Program-made: the position numbers and the translations under genes | Assembly: GCF_017114945.1 (NCBI RefSeq) | Contig: NZ_JABXKQ010000056.1 | Coordinates: forward strand, 1 to 64,000 | Source: Nostoc sp. JL34 | Lineage (GTDB): Bacteria > Cyanobacteriota > Cyanobacteriia > Cyanobacteriales > Nostocaceae | Direction of reading: 5' to 3' | DNA: 64,000 bases | Notes under the pieces: model-generated | Told to the model about the DNA's origin: nothing | The model's database searches: none | The model's input: the letters and a program-made list of their open reading frames with translations, nothing else | Part shown: positions 46,924-56,477 of the stretch, in pieces | How the letters are laid out: every line of letters starts with the position of its first letter | How positions within the stretch are numbered: the stretch's first letter is position 1

Positions 46924-46949
46924 AAGTTTATATATTATTGGGAATTGGG

Positions 46950-47120
46950 TATAGGAGGCGGAGGGGCGGAGGGGCAGAGGGGCAGAGGGGCAGAGGGGCG
47001 GAGGGGCGGAGGAGCAGAGGGGCAGAGGGGCAGAGGGGCAGAGGGGCAGAGGGGAAAGACTTACTGCAACTTCTCCTCTGCTCCCCAGCTCCCCAGCTCC
47101 TCTGCTCCCCAGCTCCCCTG
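46950..47120. repeat. GGGGCAGA octamer array with inverted C-rich partner
   Basis: About 12 copies of GGGGCAGA/GGGGCGGA (46960-47055) face CTCCCCAGCTCC units (47078-47120), so the transcript could fold into a long stem. It sits between the ABC permease and the MFS gene and may reduce read-through. The ORFs here are artefacts. Confidence 0.85.
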
Positions 47121-47128
47121 CCTCTTTT

Positions 47129-48127
47129 TTACCGTCTAGAACGTCTGCGTAACCGATCGATCATTACTGCCAAAATAATTACTAGTCCTTTGACGACTAG
47201 TTGCCAGAAGTAAGATAGGTTCAACAAGGTTAAACCGTTGTTGAGAATCGCAATAATCAATGCACCTAGAAGAGTACCGCCAATGGTACCAATACCACCT
47301 GTAAAGCTGGTTCCACCTAGAATAACAGCTGCGATCGCATCTAATTCATAACCCTGACCCAATACACCACTGGCACTATAAAGACGGCTGGCGCTCATGA
47401 TTCCTCCTAAGCCTGCCAGCAATCCGCTAATACCATAGACAAATAGCAACACTCGATTAACTTTAATCCCTGTTAATCTGGCTGCCCGCTCGTTACCACC
47501 AACGGCATATATCTGCACTCCTAAAACAGTTTGCCGCAACACAAACCAGCTAGCTATCACAGTCAGTAGCGCAATTATCACTAGCCAAGGAAAAGGGCCG
47601 ACGTATGTATTACCCACCCAAGCAAAATTTATGTCCCGGTTAATCAGGGTTGTACCTTTGGCAATTAAGAAGGCAACACCCCGCAAGGCTGTAAGTGAAC
47701 CCAGCGTGACAATAAAAGGTGGCACATCCAAGAAGGTAATAAGCGCACCGTTGAGTAAGCCTAACAGCAATCCTGCTAGCAAGGCAGCAGGTACAGCCGC
47801 CCAACTTAAAGCCGGCAGTAGCGATACCAGCAATGCAACTACCGCAGAAACAGCCAATATTGACCCAACTGAAAGGTCAATACCGCCGGTGAGAATTACA
47901 AAGGTCATTCCTGTCGCCAGCACAATATTGATTGATGCCTGACGCAAGATATTGACGATGTTACCGCCGGTGAGGAAGTTGGGAGAAAGGAATGCAAATA
48001 AGATGCAGATAATTACTAAGATTGGCAAAATACCCGCAACTTCCAACAGAGTGCTGATTGATTTCCGGTTGCGAGCTGCGGAATTGTTGGCTGATTTATT
48101 GATAGGCGGTCTGACTGTCTGACTCAT
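47129..48127 (-). CDS. rbsC-like: Sugar/inositol ABC transporter permease (RbsC family)
   Basis: A 332-aa inner-membrane permease of the carbohydrate uptake-2 (CUT2) family. Eight to ten hydrophobic helices are present. RbsC hallmarks are [59 protein letters not shown] and [20 protein letters not shown]. Its ATG overlaps the stop of the ATPase gene (ATGA), showing translational coupling. CUT2 systems import ribose, xylose, galactose and inositol. The inositol reading comes from the neighbours. Confidence 0.93.
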   Translation of the reverse strand: MSQTVRPPINKSANNSAARNRKSISTLLEVAGILPILVIICILFAFLSPNFLTGGNIVNILRQASINIVLATGMTFVILTGGIDLSVGSILAVSAVVALLVSLLPALSWAAVPAALLAGLLLGLLNGALITFLDVPPFIVTLGSLTALRGVAFLIAKGTTLINRDINFAWVGNTYVGPFPWLVIIALLTVIASWFVLRQTVLGVQIYAVGGNERAARLTGIKVNRVLLFVYGISGLLAGLGGIMSASRLYSASGVLGQGYELDAIAAVILGGTSFTGGIGTIGGTLLGALIIAILNNGLTLLNLSYFWQLVVKGLVIILAVMIDRLRRRSRR

Positions 48128-49680
48128 GATGCTAATACCTCCGATGCTCCAGTTGCATAGTGCATAATCTTTTCTTGGGTGATTTCTTTGCCAAGACTGC
48201 CATCCAGTTCGCCTACCAGTTGCCCTTCTCGCATCACCAAGACGCGATCGCTCATACCGACAATCTCTGATAGTTCGCTGGAAACCATTAAAATAGCAAC
48301 ACCTTGTGCTGCTAATTCGCTCATAATTCGGTAAATTTCACTTTTAGCACCGATATCTACGCCGCGTGTCGGCTCATCTAACATCAACACTCTCGGTTTA
48401 ATGGCTAACCAACGCGCTAGCAGTAGCTTCTGTTGATTACCACCAGAAAGATCCAATGCTCTAATTTCCAAATTGGCTAGGCGGATATTAAAGTTTTCCA
48501 CCGCGTCTGTTGACAGCCGATTCACTGACGGCCAGTTAACAATTCCACCCCTTGCATCCTGCTTGAGTGTATTGATAGCAATATTCTTGCGGGCGCTCAT
48601 CTCCAGAAATAAACCTTGGTCTTTGCGGTCTTCTGGAACGTAGCCAATTCCCGCTTCAATGGCATCACTGGGGGTATTAATTTCCAGTTTTTTGCCATTC
48701 AAGAATACTTCACCACTAGCTTTGCGGTCTGCACCAAAAATCAGCCGGGATAGTTCTGTGCGTCCGGCACCAACCAACCCAGCTAAACCGAGAATTTCTC
48801 CAGCATGAAGTTCAAAACTAGCCGGCTCAATCTTCTTGCGGGCGTCGCTCATATTTCTAACTGACAGCACCACTGGGCCAGGATTCATTTGCCGTTGATG
48901 TTCGTAAAAGTCTAGCATGGAGCGACCGACCATCATCTGCACCAATCGCTGGGGAGAAATTTCACTGCGTGTGAGACTGCCAATATATTGACCATCACGT
49001 AACACGCTAATCCGGTCAGCTAGGGCATAGATTTCTTCCATGCGATGGCTGATGTAAATAATCGCAATGCCATCACGCCGCAGTTTGCGAATGACCTCAA
49101 ATAAATGGTCGCTCTCGCGGTCAGATAGGGCTGCTGTTGGTTCATCCATCACCAAAACGCGGCTTTTATCCTTCAGCGCCCTGGCAATTTCCACTTGCTG
49201 CTGTTCGGCGATGGACAAAGTACCAACTATAGTTTGGGCGGTAAAATTAGCTCCCAGGCTTTCCAGCACTTCTTCCGCTTCCAGTTGCATCGCTTTGCGG
49301 TCTAAAAGCTGACCTCGCCGCAACTCGCTACCCATAAACATATTTTCGGTAACGGTTAAATTCGGTGCAACATTCAGTTCTTGATAAATGAGATTAATAC
49401 CCGATTTGCGTGCTGTCGCCGGATCGGTAATTTTCAAGGTTTGACCATTGATGCGAATTTCTCCTTCGTCGGCAATATAAGCCCCTGCCAGGATTTTCAT
49501 CAATGTGCTTTTGCCTGCGCCGTTTTCACCCATCAGGGCGTGAACTTCTCCTGGGTAAATGGTGAGATTAACATTTTGGAGCGCAGAGACACCATGAAAT
49601 CGTTTTGTAATTCCTTGCATTTCTAACACTGGGGTGCTAGTTGGTGTATCAGAACGTGAGGTTTCAATATTGGTTGTCAT
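48124..49680 (-). CDS. rbsA-like: Sugar/inositol ABC transporter ATP-binding protein (RbsA family)
   Basis: A 518-aa CUT2-type protein with two fused ATPase halves. The first has Walker [10 protein letters not shown], signature [15 protein letters not shown] and Walker [12 protein letters not shown]. The second has the degenerate Walker [10 protein letters not shown] typical of RbsA, signature [15 protein letters not shown] and [11 protein letters not shown]. The ATG at 49680 is preferred to a TTG two codons earlier. It energises the permease encoded directly downstream. Confidence 0.94.
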   Translation of the reverse strand: MTTNIETSRSDTPTSTPVLEMQGITKRFHGVSALQNVNLTIYPGEVHALMGENGAGKSTLMKILAGAYIADEGEIRINGQTLKITDPATARKSGINLIYQELNVAPNLTVTENMFMGSELRRGQLLDRKAMQLEAEEVLESLGANFTAQTIVGTLSIAEQQQVEIARALKDKSRVLVMDEPTAALSDRESDHLFEVIRKLRRDGIAIIYISHRMEEIYALADRISVLRDGQYIGSLTRSEISPQRLVQMMVGRSMLDFYEHQRQMNPGPVVLSVRNMSDARKKIEPASFELHAGEILGLAGLVGAGRTELSRLIFGADRKASGEVFLNGKKLEINTPSDAIEAGIGYVPEDRKDQGLFLEMSARKNIAINTLKQDARGGIVNWPSVNRLSTDAVENFNIRLANLEIRALDLSGGNQQKLLLARWLAIKPRVLMLDEPTRGVDIGAKSEIYRIMSELAAQGVAILMVSSELSEIVGMSDRVLVMREGQLVGELDGSLGKEITQEKIMHYATGASEVLAS

Positions 49681-50114
49681 GAGCAAAACCTGTAAAAACT
49701 ATTTAAAATTTGCGAACCTGAATTAGAAATTAATAAATTCATATTTGATCGATCGCAAAATCATGTTTTAAAAGCTGACTACTAGTTTGAAAATAGGAAA
49801 TGGGGAAGAGATATTTTCATACTTTATTGTTAACGTTACTTAAAGAAGTTGTTGGGAAAGTCTGAGTGCTATAAAAAGACACGCAAACTTTCCCCTGATG
49901 CACATACATAGCGGTTCTCAATTGGGTGCAGCAGAGTTTTAACCTCTTGATAAACCCATCTTTCTATTAAAGAAAAGATAGGAACAAAGATGAGGTTTGG
50001 TATTAATTTAAGTGAAAACCGCCAGACATTCTAGGTATGTGCAAAAACTTTACAAATGCACCAAAAGATTGATATCAAAAGACATATTTTTCAATTACAA
50101 ATTCACAATTTCTA
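49681..50114. other. Gap between binding-protein and ATPase genes
   Basis: About 430 bases with no ORF. It has AT-rich flanks and a dispersed repeat-like block (TAGCGGTTCTCAATTGGGTG, 49911-49930). A TTAAAGAAAAGATAGG stretch lies near 49967. No terminator with a clear T-run is visible. Confidence 0.5.
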
Positions 50115-51143
50115 TTACTTCCAGCCTTTTTCTGTGCTGACGTTATCTTTTGTAATCAACTTAACTGGAATCAAAATGGTAGAACTGCTAGGTTTTTTCC
50201 CATTTAAAATGTCGTTGCCAACTTGAACTGCTTTTTCGGCCATTCCTCGCGGATTTTGAGTAGCAGTTGCTGCATATATACCATCTTTAGCTGCGATCGC
50301 AGTTATTGCTTCTGGCGCACCATCAACCCCGACAATAAAGAAATCTTTACGTTGTGCTTGGTTCGCTGCTAGTTCTGCACCGACTCCACTGGGATCGTTG
50401 ATGGCAAAAACCGCATCTATCTTGGGAAAGGTTGTCAGCAAATCAGTCATCACTCTGAGTCCTCCATCCCGACTACCCTCGGCATTTTGGTTTTTGGAGA
50501 GTATTTTGATGTCGGGATATTTAGACAATACGTTCTCGCAGCCAGTAACTCGTTGAATCACCGAATCCACTGGCGGCCCGTTAACTATGACAACATTGCC
50601 TTTACCTTTGAGGCGGTCAGCAATATACTTACAACTAACTTCTCCAGCTTGGACATTATTAGTTGTAATGGTGGCATCTACACCTCCTTCCGCACCTGTA
50701 TCTACCGCAATGACAATTCTACCTGCTTGCTTCGCTTTTTCAATTGCTGGCTTAATACCACTTTTATCAGCAGCATTGACGATAATGATGTCAGTATTGG
50801 AAGCCGTGAAATTTTCAATTTGATTAGCTTGTTGGTTGAGGTCATAGGCACTGGAAACTACGGTAACATTGACATCCTTACCGCCGATTTTCTTCGCTTC
50901 TGCTTCAGTTGCTTGTCCCATGAGAACGAAGAAGGGATTACTTAAATCACCAACGGTAAAGGCAACTGATTTTAATTTTCCATTGCCAGTGGCAGTTTGA
51001 GTCTCTGCGCTGGTATTGGTAGCAGGTTTAGTATCAGTGTTAGTAGCTGTGTTGCCATCGGGAGAACCATTCGTACAGCCGACAAGACTACCACTGATGA
51101 TACCTATTAGGCTAGCTGCGATCGCAATCTTTTTCACATTCAT
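50115..51143 (-). CDS. RbsB-type sugar-binding lipoprotein (copy 1)
   Basis: A 342-aa periplasmic binding lipoprotein of peripheral-type I (RbsB/inositol-binding) fold. The lipobox is in GIISGSLVGCTNGS, followed by a Thr/Asn-rich linker. Core segments include VGDLSNPFFVLMGQATEAEA, IENFTASNTDIIIVNAADKS and AVFAINDPSGVGAELAANQA. The start MNVKKIA is chosen because it gives a normal signal peptide. It is a close paralogue of the next gene upstream and serves the RbsA/RbsC pair. The ligand is probably a sugar or polyol; inositol is proposed from context. Confidence 0.92.
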   Translation of the reverse strand: MNVKKIAIAASLIGIISGSLVGCTNGSPDGNTATNTDTKPATNTSAETQTATGNGKLKSVAFTVGDLSNPFFVLMGQATEAEAKKIGGKDVNVTVVSSAYDLNQQANQIENFTASNTDIIIVNAADKSGIKPAIEKAKQAGRIVIAVDTGAEGGVDATITTNNVQAGEVSCKYIADRLKGKGNVVIVNGPPVDSVIQRVTGCENVLSKYPDIKILSKNQNAEGSRDGGLRVMTDLLTTFPKIDAVFAINDPSGVGAELAANQAQRKDFFIVGVDGAPEAITAIAAKDGIYAATATQNPRGMAEKAVQVGNDILNGKKPSSSTILIPVKLITKDNVSTEKGWK

Positions 51144-51268
51144 ATATTTCCTAGAAGTCATTTTTACTTACACCAAATTTGAAAACGATGTATTAAAAAA
51201 ACAGGGTCAAATACTGTAATCTTCCTGTATCAAGTGTTTTTCCGTATCTTGTAATTACGAATTACAAA

Positions 51269-52270
51269 TTACCAGCCTTTGTAGCTGCTAAGATTCTCTC
51301 TAGTAACCAAGTTGACTGGAATCAGAATATTTGGTGACTCAGGTTTTTTACCCTGGATGATATCGTTGCCAATCTGAACCGCTTTTTCAGCCATCCCTGC
51401 GGGATTTTGAGCAGCAGTTGCAGCAAATACACCATCCTTATCTTCCATTGCTTTGGTTGCATCTGGCGATCCGTCAACCCCAACAATAAAAAATTCTTTA
51501 CGTCTTGCTTGTTTAGCTGCTAAATCTGCGCCGACACCGCTTTGGTCGTTAGTGGCAAAAACAGCATCAATTTTGGGAAAGGTTGTCAGCAAATCGCTCA
51601 TGACTCTCAGTCCTCCATCCCTTGTCCCTTCAGCGTTTTGCTCTTTAGAGATGAGTTTAATATTCGGATATTTAGACAATGATTTCTCACAGCCACTCAC
51701 TCGCTGATTGATTGAGTCCATCGGAGTACCGTTGAGAATGACTACACTACCTTGACCTTTGAGGCGATCGGCAATATATTGGCAAGCAACCTCACCAGCT
51801 TGGGTATTGTTGGAACTAATCATCGCATCTACATCTGCATCAACAGCTGAATCTAATGCAATCACAACCCTACCTGCAAGCCTTGCTTGATCGATAACTG
51901 GTTTAACTCCTTTTTTATCAACAGCGCTGAGGATAATTAGGTCAGTATTCGCAGCCGTAAAATTTTCGATTTGGTTGGTTTGTTGGTTCAAATCAAAGGC
52001 ACTAGAAACCGCATTAACTCTGATATTACCCCCGATTTTTTGAGCTTCTGTCTCAGCCCCCTTCTGCACTGCATTATAGAAAGGATTGCCTAAGTCACCC
52101 AAAGCTACGCCGATTGTTTGCAATTTTTTATTTTGATTAGTAAGACTCTCTGCACTTATGTTAGTAGCTTTGTTATTAGTATTAGTTGCAGTGTTATCAT
52201 TTTGAACGCCATTTGTACAACCAACAACCGCGAAACCTAATATGCCCACTATGAGTGAAATTCTTTTCAT
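51269..52270 (-). CDS. RbsB-type sugar-binding lipoprotein (copy 2)
   Basis: A 333-aa lipoprotein (lipobox in GFAVVGCTNGV) colinear with copy 1: ALGDLGNPFYNAVQKGAETE, IENFTAANTDLIILSAVDKK, AVFATNDQSGVGADLAAKQA. The start MKRISLIVG gives the proper signal peptide. The pair arose by tandem duplication. Differences near the ligand pocket (e.g. DLGNPFYNAVQ versus DLSNPFFVLMG) suggest different ligands or affinities. It is the first gene of the transporter run, with a long AT-rich leader upstream. Confidence 0.92.
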   Translation of the reverse strand: MKRISLIVGILGFAVVGCTNGVQNDNTATNTNNKATNISAESLTNQNKKLQTIGVALGDLGNPFYNAVQKGAETEAQKIGGNIRVNAVSSAFDLNQQTNQIENFTAANTDLIILSAVDKKGVKPVIDQARLAGRVVIALDSAVDADVDAMISSNNTQAGEVACQYIADRLKGQGSVVILNGTPMDSINQRVSGCEKSLSKYPNIKLISKEQNAEGTRDGGLRVMSDLLTTFPKIDAVFATNDQSGVGADLAAKQARRKEFFIVGVDGSPDATKAMEDKDGVFAATAAQNPAGMAEKAVQIGNDIIQGKKPESPNILIPVNLVTRENLSSYKGW

Positions 52271-53041
52271 ATTTATAACAACGGATTTAAATTTGAGAAA
52301 GGTCATGTCAATGTAAATAGGTCTGAAAATCTTAGACCTAACCTAGTGACACTAATAGTTTTGTAATTTCAAATCCAAAGGTCTTTTGATGTGACGCAAT
52401 TGGAATTATTGCTATTACTGTCACGAAAAAAATGGTTTATTCTTAAAGCAGAATCATGAATATTATACTACTTCAAATAATCACATTCTTTTGGTGAAAT
52501 TACTTCGTAGTTCATAGCCTGAAAATAGCTTTTAAGTGAAACTTTAAAAAAATAGTCTTATTAAAGTTGTCAATCTTATTTTGACTTTTTTCATTTTATC
52601 CCGCTCCTGTGCAAAAATTAATTTTGTTTATCGAACTTTACAAATGTAAAAGGTTTTGAATCTCGCAATATAATCCCATGTCTCCTTTTCAAGGCATTCG
52701 CATAAATTAGCCTATTCAATATTAGGGTAAATGTTAAATAAGTTAACATTTGTCAACCAATATTTCTCAGAAAAGATACTATTAGACTAGAGAGCTTTTT
52801 GATTGTGAAGGCTAGATTTTGAAAATGTAAACATCCTTTGGTTATATTTTATAAATGAACTCTAATCAGCTTGGCAAGCGTATTTATTTATTATTCCTCC
52901 TCCATCATTTACAGGCAATAGAGGAGTAAACAAGATAATATTTTTAAGGCTGATTAGGGATAAAGAACATTTGCATATCAATATCTTGTTCTTACGTTAT
53001 ACCCTGAGAAATAGAAGATTCTGAATTCTTCTTCAAGCAGT
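52271..53041. other. Long AT-rich intergenic region upstream of the transporter genes
   Basis: About 770 bases without a supportable ORF or RNA gene. It must hold the promoter for the transporter run and the end of the inositol oxygenase transcript. A small dyad, GTCTGAAAATCTTAGAC, is at 52322-52338. The LacI-type palindrome seen at 54-55.4 kb is not present here. Confidence 0.6.
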
Positions 53042-53938
53042 TTAAAACTTTAATGTTGTGGGTAAATATTTAGCCACCAAATCTTCATAGTATGGTTTTA
53101 ATTTCTGCCAATCAGGAGGAATAGGGTTTTTTGAATACAAATCGTAGGGATTGAACAAACGTACCCATTTAAACATTTCTCGATCGTGTTTATCCATCAA
53201 ATGTTCATACGCATTGTCACGATGTTGAGGATAAAATGAATGATAGCGAAGCATATATAATGCAGGTTCGGGCAAATAGTTTTTCATCATCTGATAAAAA
53301 TATTCATCATGCCCCCATGACATGTGTACATTACTCAATCCACAGTTAGGTTCATAAATGCCATATTTAGTGTTGTAATCGGGGTTATGATAATCAGGGT
53401 TTTCTTTGAAGAATTCTGAGAAAACAATCTTATCAGAAAATGCACAACCTACAGGATAAGTATCGCCTACCGTAGCCCATTGAGGTTCACCAAACAGACA
53501 AAGCACTTTCCCCATATCGTGAAAGAAGCCAGTAAGTACCATCCAGTCAGGATGATTGTCGGCGCGAATGGCTTCTGATGTTTGCAATAGATGCTGTAAC
53601 TGATCCATGTCTGTATCAGGATCGGAATCATCGACTAATTGATTCAAAAATTCGACCGCATCCCAAACAGACATTTCTTTTTTATCAAACTTCAAAAATT
53701 CTTTTTCTTTTTGAAGTACAAAATTATATGTTTGATTAATATGATTTAACCGATAAAACTCTTTCACCGTATCCCTAATAGTCGTTTCGTAATTCCTGTA
53801 CTCTTCGGTGGTTTTACCTTCTTTAACTATGCTGTCTGGATCGGGATAACGATTAAGTAAGTCTTCTTCCCATTCTTCTAGTGAATGTAAGGGATTGTTT
53901 TGAAGCTGAAGAATGGCATTATTTAAAGTTTGAGACAT
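53042..53938 (-). CDS. miox: myo-Inositol oxygenase
   Basis: MIOX (EC 1.13.99.1) cleaves myo-inositol with O2 to D-glucuronate using a mixed-valent di-iron centre. The 298-aa protein aligns along its length with animal and plant MIOX. All six iron ligands are found: H116 (QHLLQTSEAIR), H140 and D141 (GFFHDMGKVL), H210 (MSWGHDEYFYQ), H233 (RYHSFYP) and D266 (NPYDLYSK). The conserved GEPQWATVGDTYPVGCAFSD segment is also present. No signal peptide, so cytoplasmic. Two palindromic LacI-type sites lie 55-112 bases upstream. MIOX is uncommon in bacteria; the cluster around it handles the product. Confidence 0.96.
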   Translation of the reverse strand: MSQTLNNAILQLQNNPLHSLEEWEEDLLNRYPDPDSIVKEGKTTEEYRNYETTIRDTVKEFYRLNHINQTYNFVLQKEKEFLKFDKKEMSVWDAVEFLNQLVDDSDPDTDMDQLQHLLQTSEAIRADNHPDWMVLTGFFHDMGKVLCLFGEPQWATVGDTYPVGCAFSDKIVFSEFFKENPDYHNPDYNTKYGIYEPNCGLSNVHMSWGHDEYFYQMMKNYLPEPALYMLRYHSFYPQHRDNAYEHLMDKHDREMFKWVRLFNPYDLYSKNPIPPDWQKLKPYYEDLVAKYLPTTLKF

Positions 53939-53992
53939 ATCTTCCTACTTGTCGATATTGTATTTGTTACATGGTACTTTCGCGCTCTTTTA

Positions 53993-54006
53993 TGCACAGG
54001 TGTGCA
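53993..54006. promoter_or_regulatory. Predicted LacI-family operator O1 (MIOX promoter)
   Basis: TGCACAGGTGTGCA, one central mismatch from the perfect palindrome TGCACACGTGTGCA. It is 55 bases upstream of the MIOX start and 44 bases centre-to-centre from O2, about four helical turns. Confidence 0.75.
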
Positions 54007-54036
54007 TAAACTCTTCTTGGACTTATTTATAATTTT

Positions 54037-54050
54037 TGCACACGTGTGCA
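54037..54050. promoter_or_regulatory. Predicted LacI-family operator O2
   Basis: TGCACACGTGTGCA, a perfect 14-bp palindrome with a central CpG as expected for LacI-family operators. It is identical to the site before lacI. Confidence 0.82.
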
Positions 54051-54160
54051 AAAATATGTGTTAAGTTTCATTTCGTCTTTGGATACTTATGCACAACCTA
54101 CTTCCATAAGTGTCCGATCCGATCTGTTTGGTTCAGATTAAAAATAGTGCTTTTGTTTTT

Positions 54161-54221
54161 TGCACATCCGTACATAAATTTACTAAACATAAGATAATCT
54201 TTTAGCTTATACACGTGTGCA
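54161..54221. promoter_or_regulatory. Weaker operator-like sites O3 and O4
   Basis: TGCACATCCGTACA (54161-54174) and TATACACGTGTGCA (54208-54221) match the palindrome partially, the second with two mismatches. They lie 46 bases centre-to-centre apart, between MIOX and the 107-aa gene. Confidence 0.5.
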
Positions 54222-54267
54222 AAGGCTATACTTATGAAATATTATGTCTGACTCAACCAGCCTAGTA

Positions 54268-54591
54268 TCAATTTGTCAATTGTACAGCAGTGGAATACTT
54301 AACAATATTAGCCAACTCTTGTAGTTGGTTTATCGCTTCTGCACCTTCCAACTTCATTAATTCGCGATCGTCCCACAATTCCATCCAAGTAATTCCATAA
54401 TCAGACACTAAAAACCGAATCAGGTGCTTTTCTTTCAGGCTAACCATAAATGAAGCACTCTTCATTTGATCGCCGCATGTATAACAAGACGCAGTATAGC
54501 CACGCCGCTCAAGTATAATTGTCAAGGCTTGCAGGTTCATTACCAAGTCTTGAACGAATTGCTGATGCTGTTGCGCTAATCTTAGAAACAC
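54268..54591 (-). CDS. Hypothetical protein between MIOX and gluconokinase
   Basis: A 107-aa soluble protein. After a helical N-terminus (QQHQQFVQDLVMNLQALTII) comes LERRGYTASCYTCGDQMKSA, then a beta-rich part (FMVSLKEKHLIRFLVSDYGI, TWMELWDDRELM) and a C-terminal helix. Two cysteines (CYTC) could bind metal. The GTG start is supported by AGGAG seven bases before it; an in-frame ATG 17 codons later is the alternative. Same strand as gntK and MIOX, and next to operator-like sites, so it may belong to the same regulon. No family recognised. Confidence 0.65.
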   Translation of the reverse strand: MFLRLAQQHQQFVQDLVMNLQALTIILERRGYTASCYTCGDQMKSASFMVSLKEKHLIRFLVSDYGITWMELWDDRELMKLEGAEAINQLQELANIVKYSTAVQLTN

Positions 54592-54728
54592 TAGTTTTCT
54601 CCTACCATTACAGTTATCTGCTTGCTTTGATATTTATTTAGACTTACATGTGATGCGATTTAGTTGCCAAAAGTTCGTGTTTTCCTAGATACGTGATTAA
54701 TCTTAATATTACGGTTGTCACCAATAAG

Positions 54729-55214
54729 CTAAATTTCGAGAGCAGTTCTAATGTTTTGGACAATTATCTGGGGCGGCTGTGCAACATCCATACATAGAGT
54801 ATCTACTGGTTCTTCAAGGGTATAAAACTGGCTGTCGAGTAGTTTCTCGCTCATGTAATGATTGCTACGCTCTTGTAAGCGCATTTGAATCAACTCATAA
54901 GACCCTTTGAGGTAAACTAGTTTGGTGCTATCGCTATCCACTACCAAAAATTGCCGATAGCTATCTTTTAAAGCCGAACACGCCAGCACCACATTTTTAT
55001 TTTCTTGTAGCCAGTGTTTAATAGCTGTTTGCAAATCTTGTAACCAAGGCATCCTGTCAGCTTCACTCAGAGGGATACCGCACCGCATTTTCTCAACATT
55101 CTCTGGCGAGTGGAAAGTATCTGCGTCGCTAAATTCCCACTCTAAGGAGTCTGCTAGCAGTTTTCCGATGGTGGTTTTCCCAGAACCTGATACACCCATG
55201 ACGATAATAATCAT
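54729..55214 (-). CDS. gntK: Gluconokinase
   Basis: A 161-aa GntK-type gluconate kinase (EC 2.7.1.12), producing 6-phosphogluconate. P-loop GVSGSGKTTIG, the substrate region FSDADTFHSPENVEKMRCGI, then PLSEADRMPWLQDL, ACSALKDSYRQFL and LQERSNHYM match the family in order and length. A gluconate exit is an unusual partner for glucuronate genes, which normally lead to KDG. Here it fits the neighbouring LarA-like protein. It is divergent from lacI with about 205 bases between them. Confidence 0.95.
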   Translation of the reverse strand: MIIIVMGVSGSGKTTIGKLLADSLEWEFSDADTFHSPENVEKMRCGIPLSEADRMPWLQDLQTAIKHWLQENKNVVLACSALKDSYRQFLVVDSDSTKLVYLKGSYELIQMRLQERSNHYMSEKLLDSQFYTLEEPVDTLCMDVAQPPQIIVQNIRTALEI

Positions 55215-55381
55215 TTTTCTCTTAATAAAAGTTCAACTAATTCGGAATTTGTAATTCATAACTTGTAGTTGTAATCATGGACGGAGGTAAAAATTAAGAC
55301 TATTAACTCCTTTCCATGCGAAATGTGAGTTGTATTAAAATCTCTTGACAAATCATGATTATTTTCTATAATACATACAAA

Positions 55382-55395
55382 TGCACACGTGTGCA
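55382..55395. promoter_or_regulatory. Predicted LacI-family operator O5 (lacI promoter)
   Basis: TGCACACGTGTGCA, a perfect palindrome 24 bases before the regulator's ATG, so autoregulation is likely. It also lies in the divergent region shared with gntK. Confidence 0.82.
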
Positions 55396-55419
55396 ATATT
55401 TAAAAGCTAAGATAAAATA

Positions 55420-56451
55420 ATGAATAAACGAAGAATTTCAATTGAAGATATTGCCCGCAGAGCAGGCGTTTCTCATTCTACAGTTTCACGCGCTTTGCGA
55501 GATAATGCTCTCATTAGCCCGAAAGTGCGAGAAGAAATTAAGCGACTGGCAGAGGAGATGAGTTATGTGCCAAATGCTATTGCTCAAAGCTTGCAAAATA
55601 AACGTACTAATACTATTGGTGTAGTAGTAACTTCAATTTCAGATCCCTTTTACGCTGAGGTGGTAGAGGGAATCGAGAAGATAGCCAAACCAGCGGGTTT
55701 GAGTGTTTTGTTGAGTGCTTCACACCGAGATTTTGAGCAGGAAATGGCAGCTATTGATACTTTTCATCGCCGTAGGGTGGACGGTATCTTAATAGCCGAC
55801 TCGCGAATTAGTAAACAGCATACTAAACAACTTACACAAATTGCTGTGCCAACAGTTCTGATTAATAGTCAGACTGAAGACCAATCAGAAATTTTTCACT
55901 CAGTTGCAATAGACGATCGCTTGGGTGCTAAATTAGCAACAGAGCATCTAATTAGTTTAGGACACACTGCCATTGGTTATCTGGGTGTAGGCGATCGCAG
56001 CAGGTCAAATAAGCAGCGCCTAGAAGGATATCAAATGGCCCTTGCGGAAGCTGGGATTCCACAAAATACTGATTGGGTTTCAATTAGTGATGAATATGAT
56101 ATCAGAACCAGCGATGTGAACACTGGACAAAATATGCTATCTAAACTATTGGCTGCGGAAGTTACAGGCATATTTTGTTACAACGATATGGTAGCAATTG
56201 GCGCTCTGTTAGCTTGTCAAGAATTAGGTATTTTAGTACCGCGAAATTTAAGTATCGTCGGATTTGATGGTATTGCTTTAGGCGGTTACGTTACGCCTGC
56301 ACTGACCACAATTAGCCAGCCAATGTTGGAAATTGGTGGCTATGCTATGCAAATGTTACTCGATTTAATAGAAGAAAAAACTGTGGAAAACCGCGTTTTA
56401 TCTCCTTTTCTATTAAAGCGTGGTAGCAGTGCAGCATTATTAACAATTTAA
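55420..56451 (+). CDS. LacI-family transcriptional regulator
   Basis: A 343-aa repressor-type protein. The N-terminal HTH (ISIEDIARRAGVSHSTVSRA) is followed by the hinge helix (YVPNAIAQSLQNKRT) and a periplasmic-binding-like effector domain (TNTIGVVVTSISDPFYAEVV, then VSIVGFDGIALGGYVTPALT). It is the first gene of a plus-strand run with uxaC, the SDR and the LarA-like gene. The palindrome just upstream and its copies before MIOX are the obvious targets. The effector is presumably inositol, a uronate or gluconate. Confidence 0.94.
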   Translation: MNKRRISIEDIARRAGVSHSTVSRALRDNALISPKVREEIKRLAEEMSYVPNAIAQSLQNKRTNTIGVVVTSISDPFYAEVVEGIEKIAKPAGLSVLLSASHRDFEQEMAAIDTFHRRRVDGILIADSRISKQHTKQLTQIAVPTVLINSQTEDQSEIFHSVAIDDRLGAKLATEHLISLGHTAIGYLGVGDRSRSNKQRLEGYQMALAEAGIPQNTDWVSISDEYDIRTSDVNTGQNMLSKLLAAEVTGIFCYNDMVAIGALLACQELGILVPRNLSIVGFDGIALGGYVTPALTTISQPMLEIGGYAMQMLLDLIEEKTVENRVLSPFLLKRGSSAALLTI

Positions 56452-56477
56452 AATTCAAAACAATTTATACAAAAATT

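Noticed and set aside
46938-47213. Gly/Arg-rich ORFs across the GGGGCAGA array
   Set aside because: Translation of a simple repeat; overlaps the end of the permease gene on the other strand.
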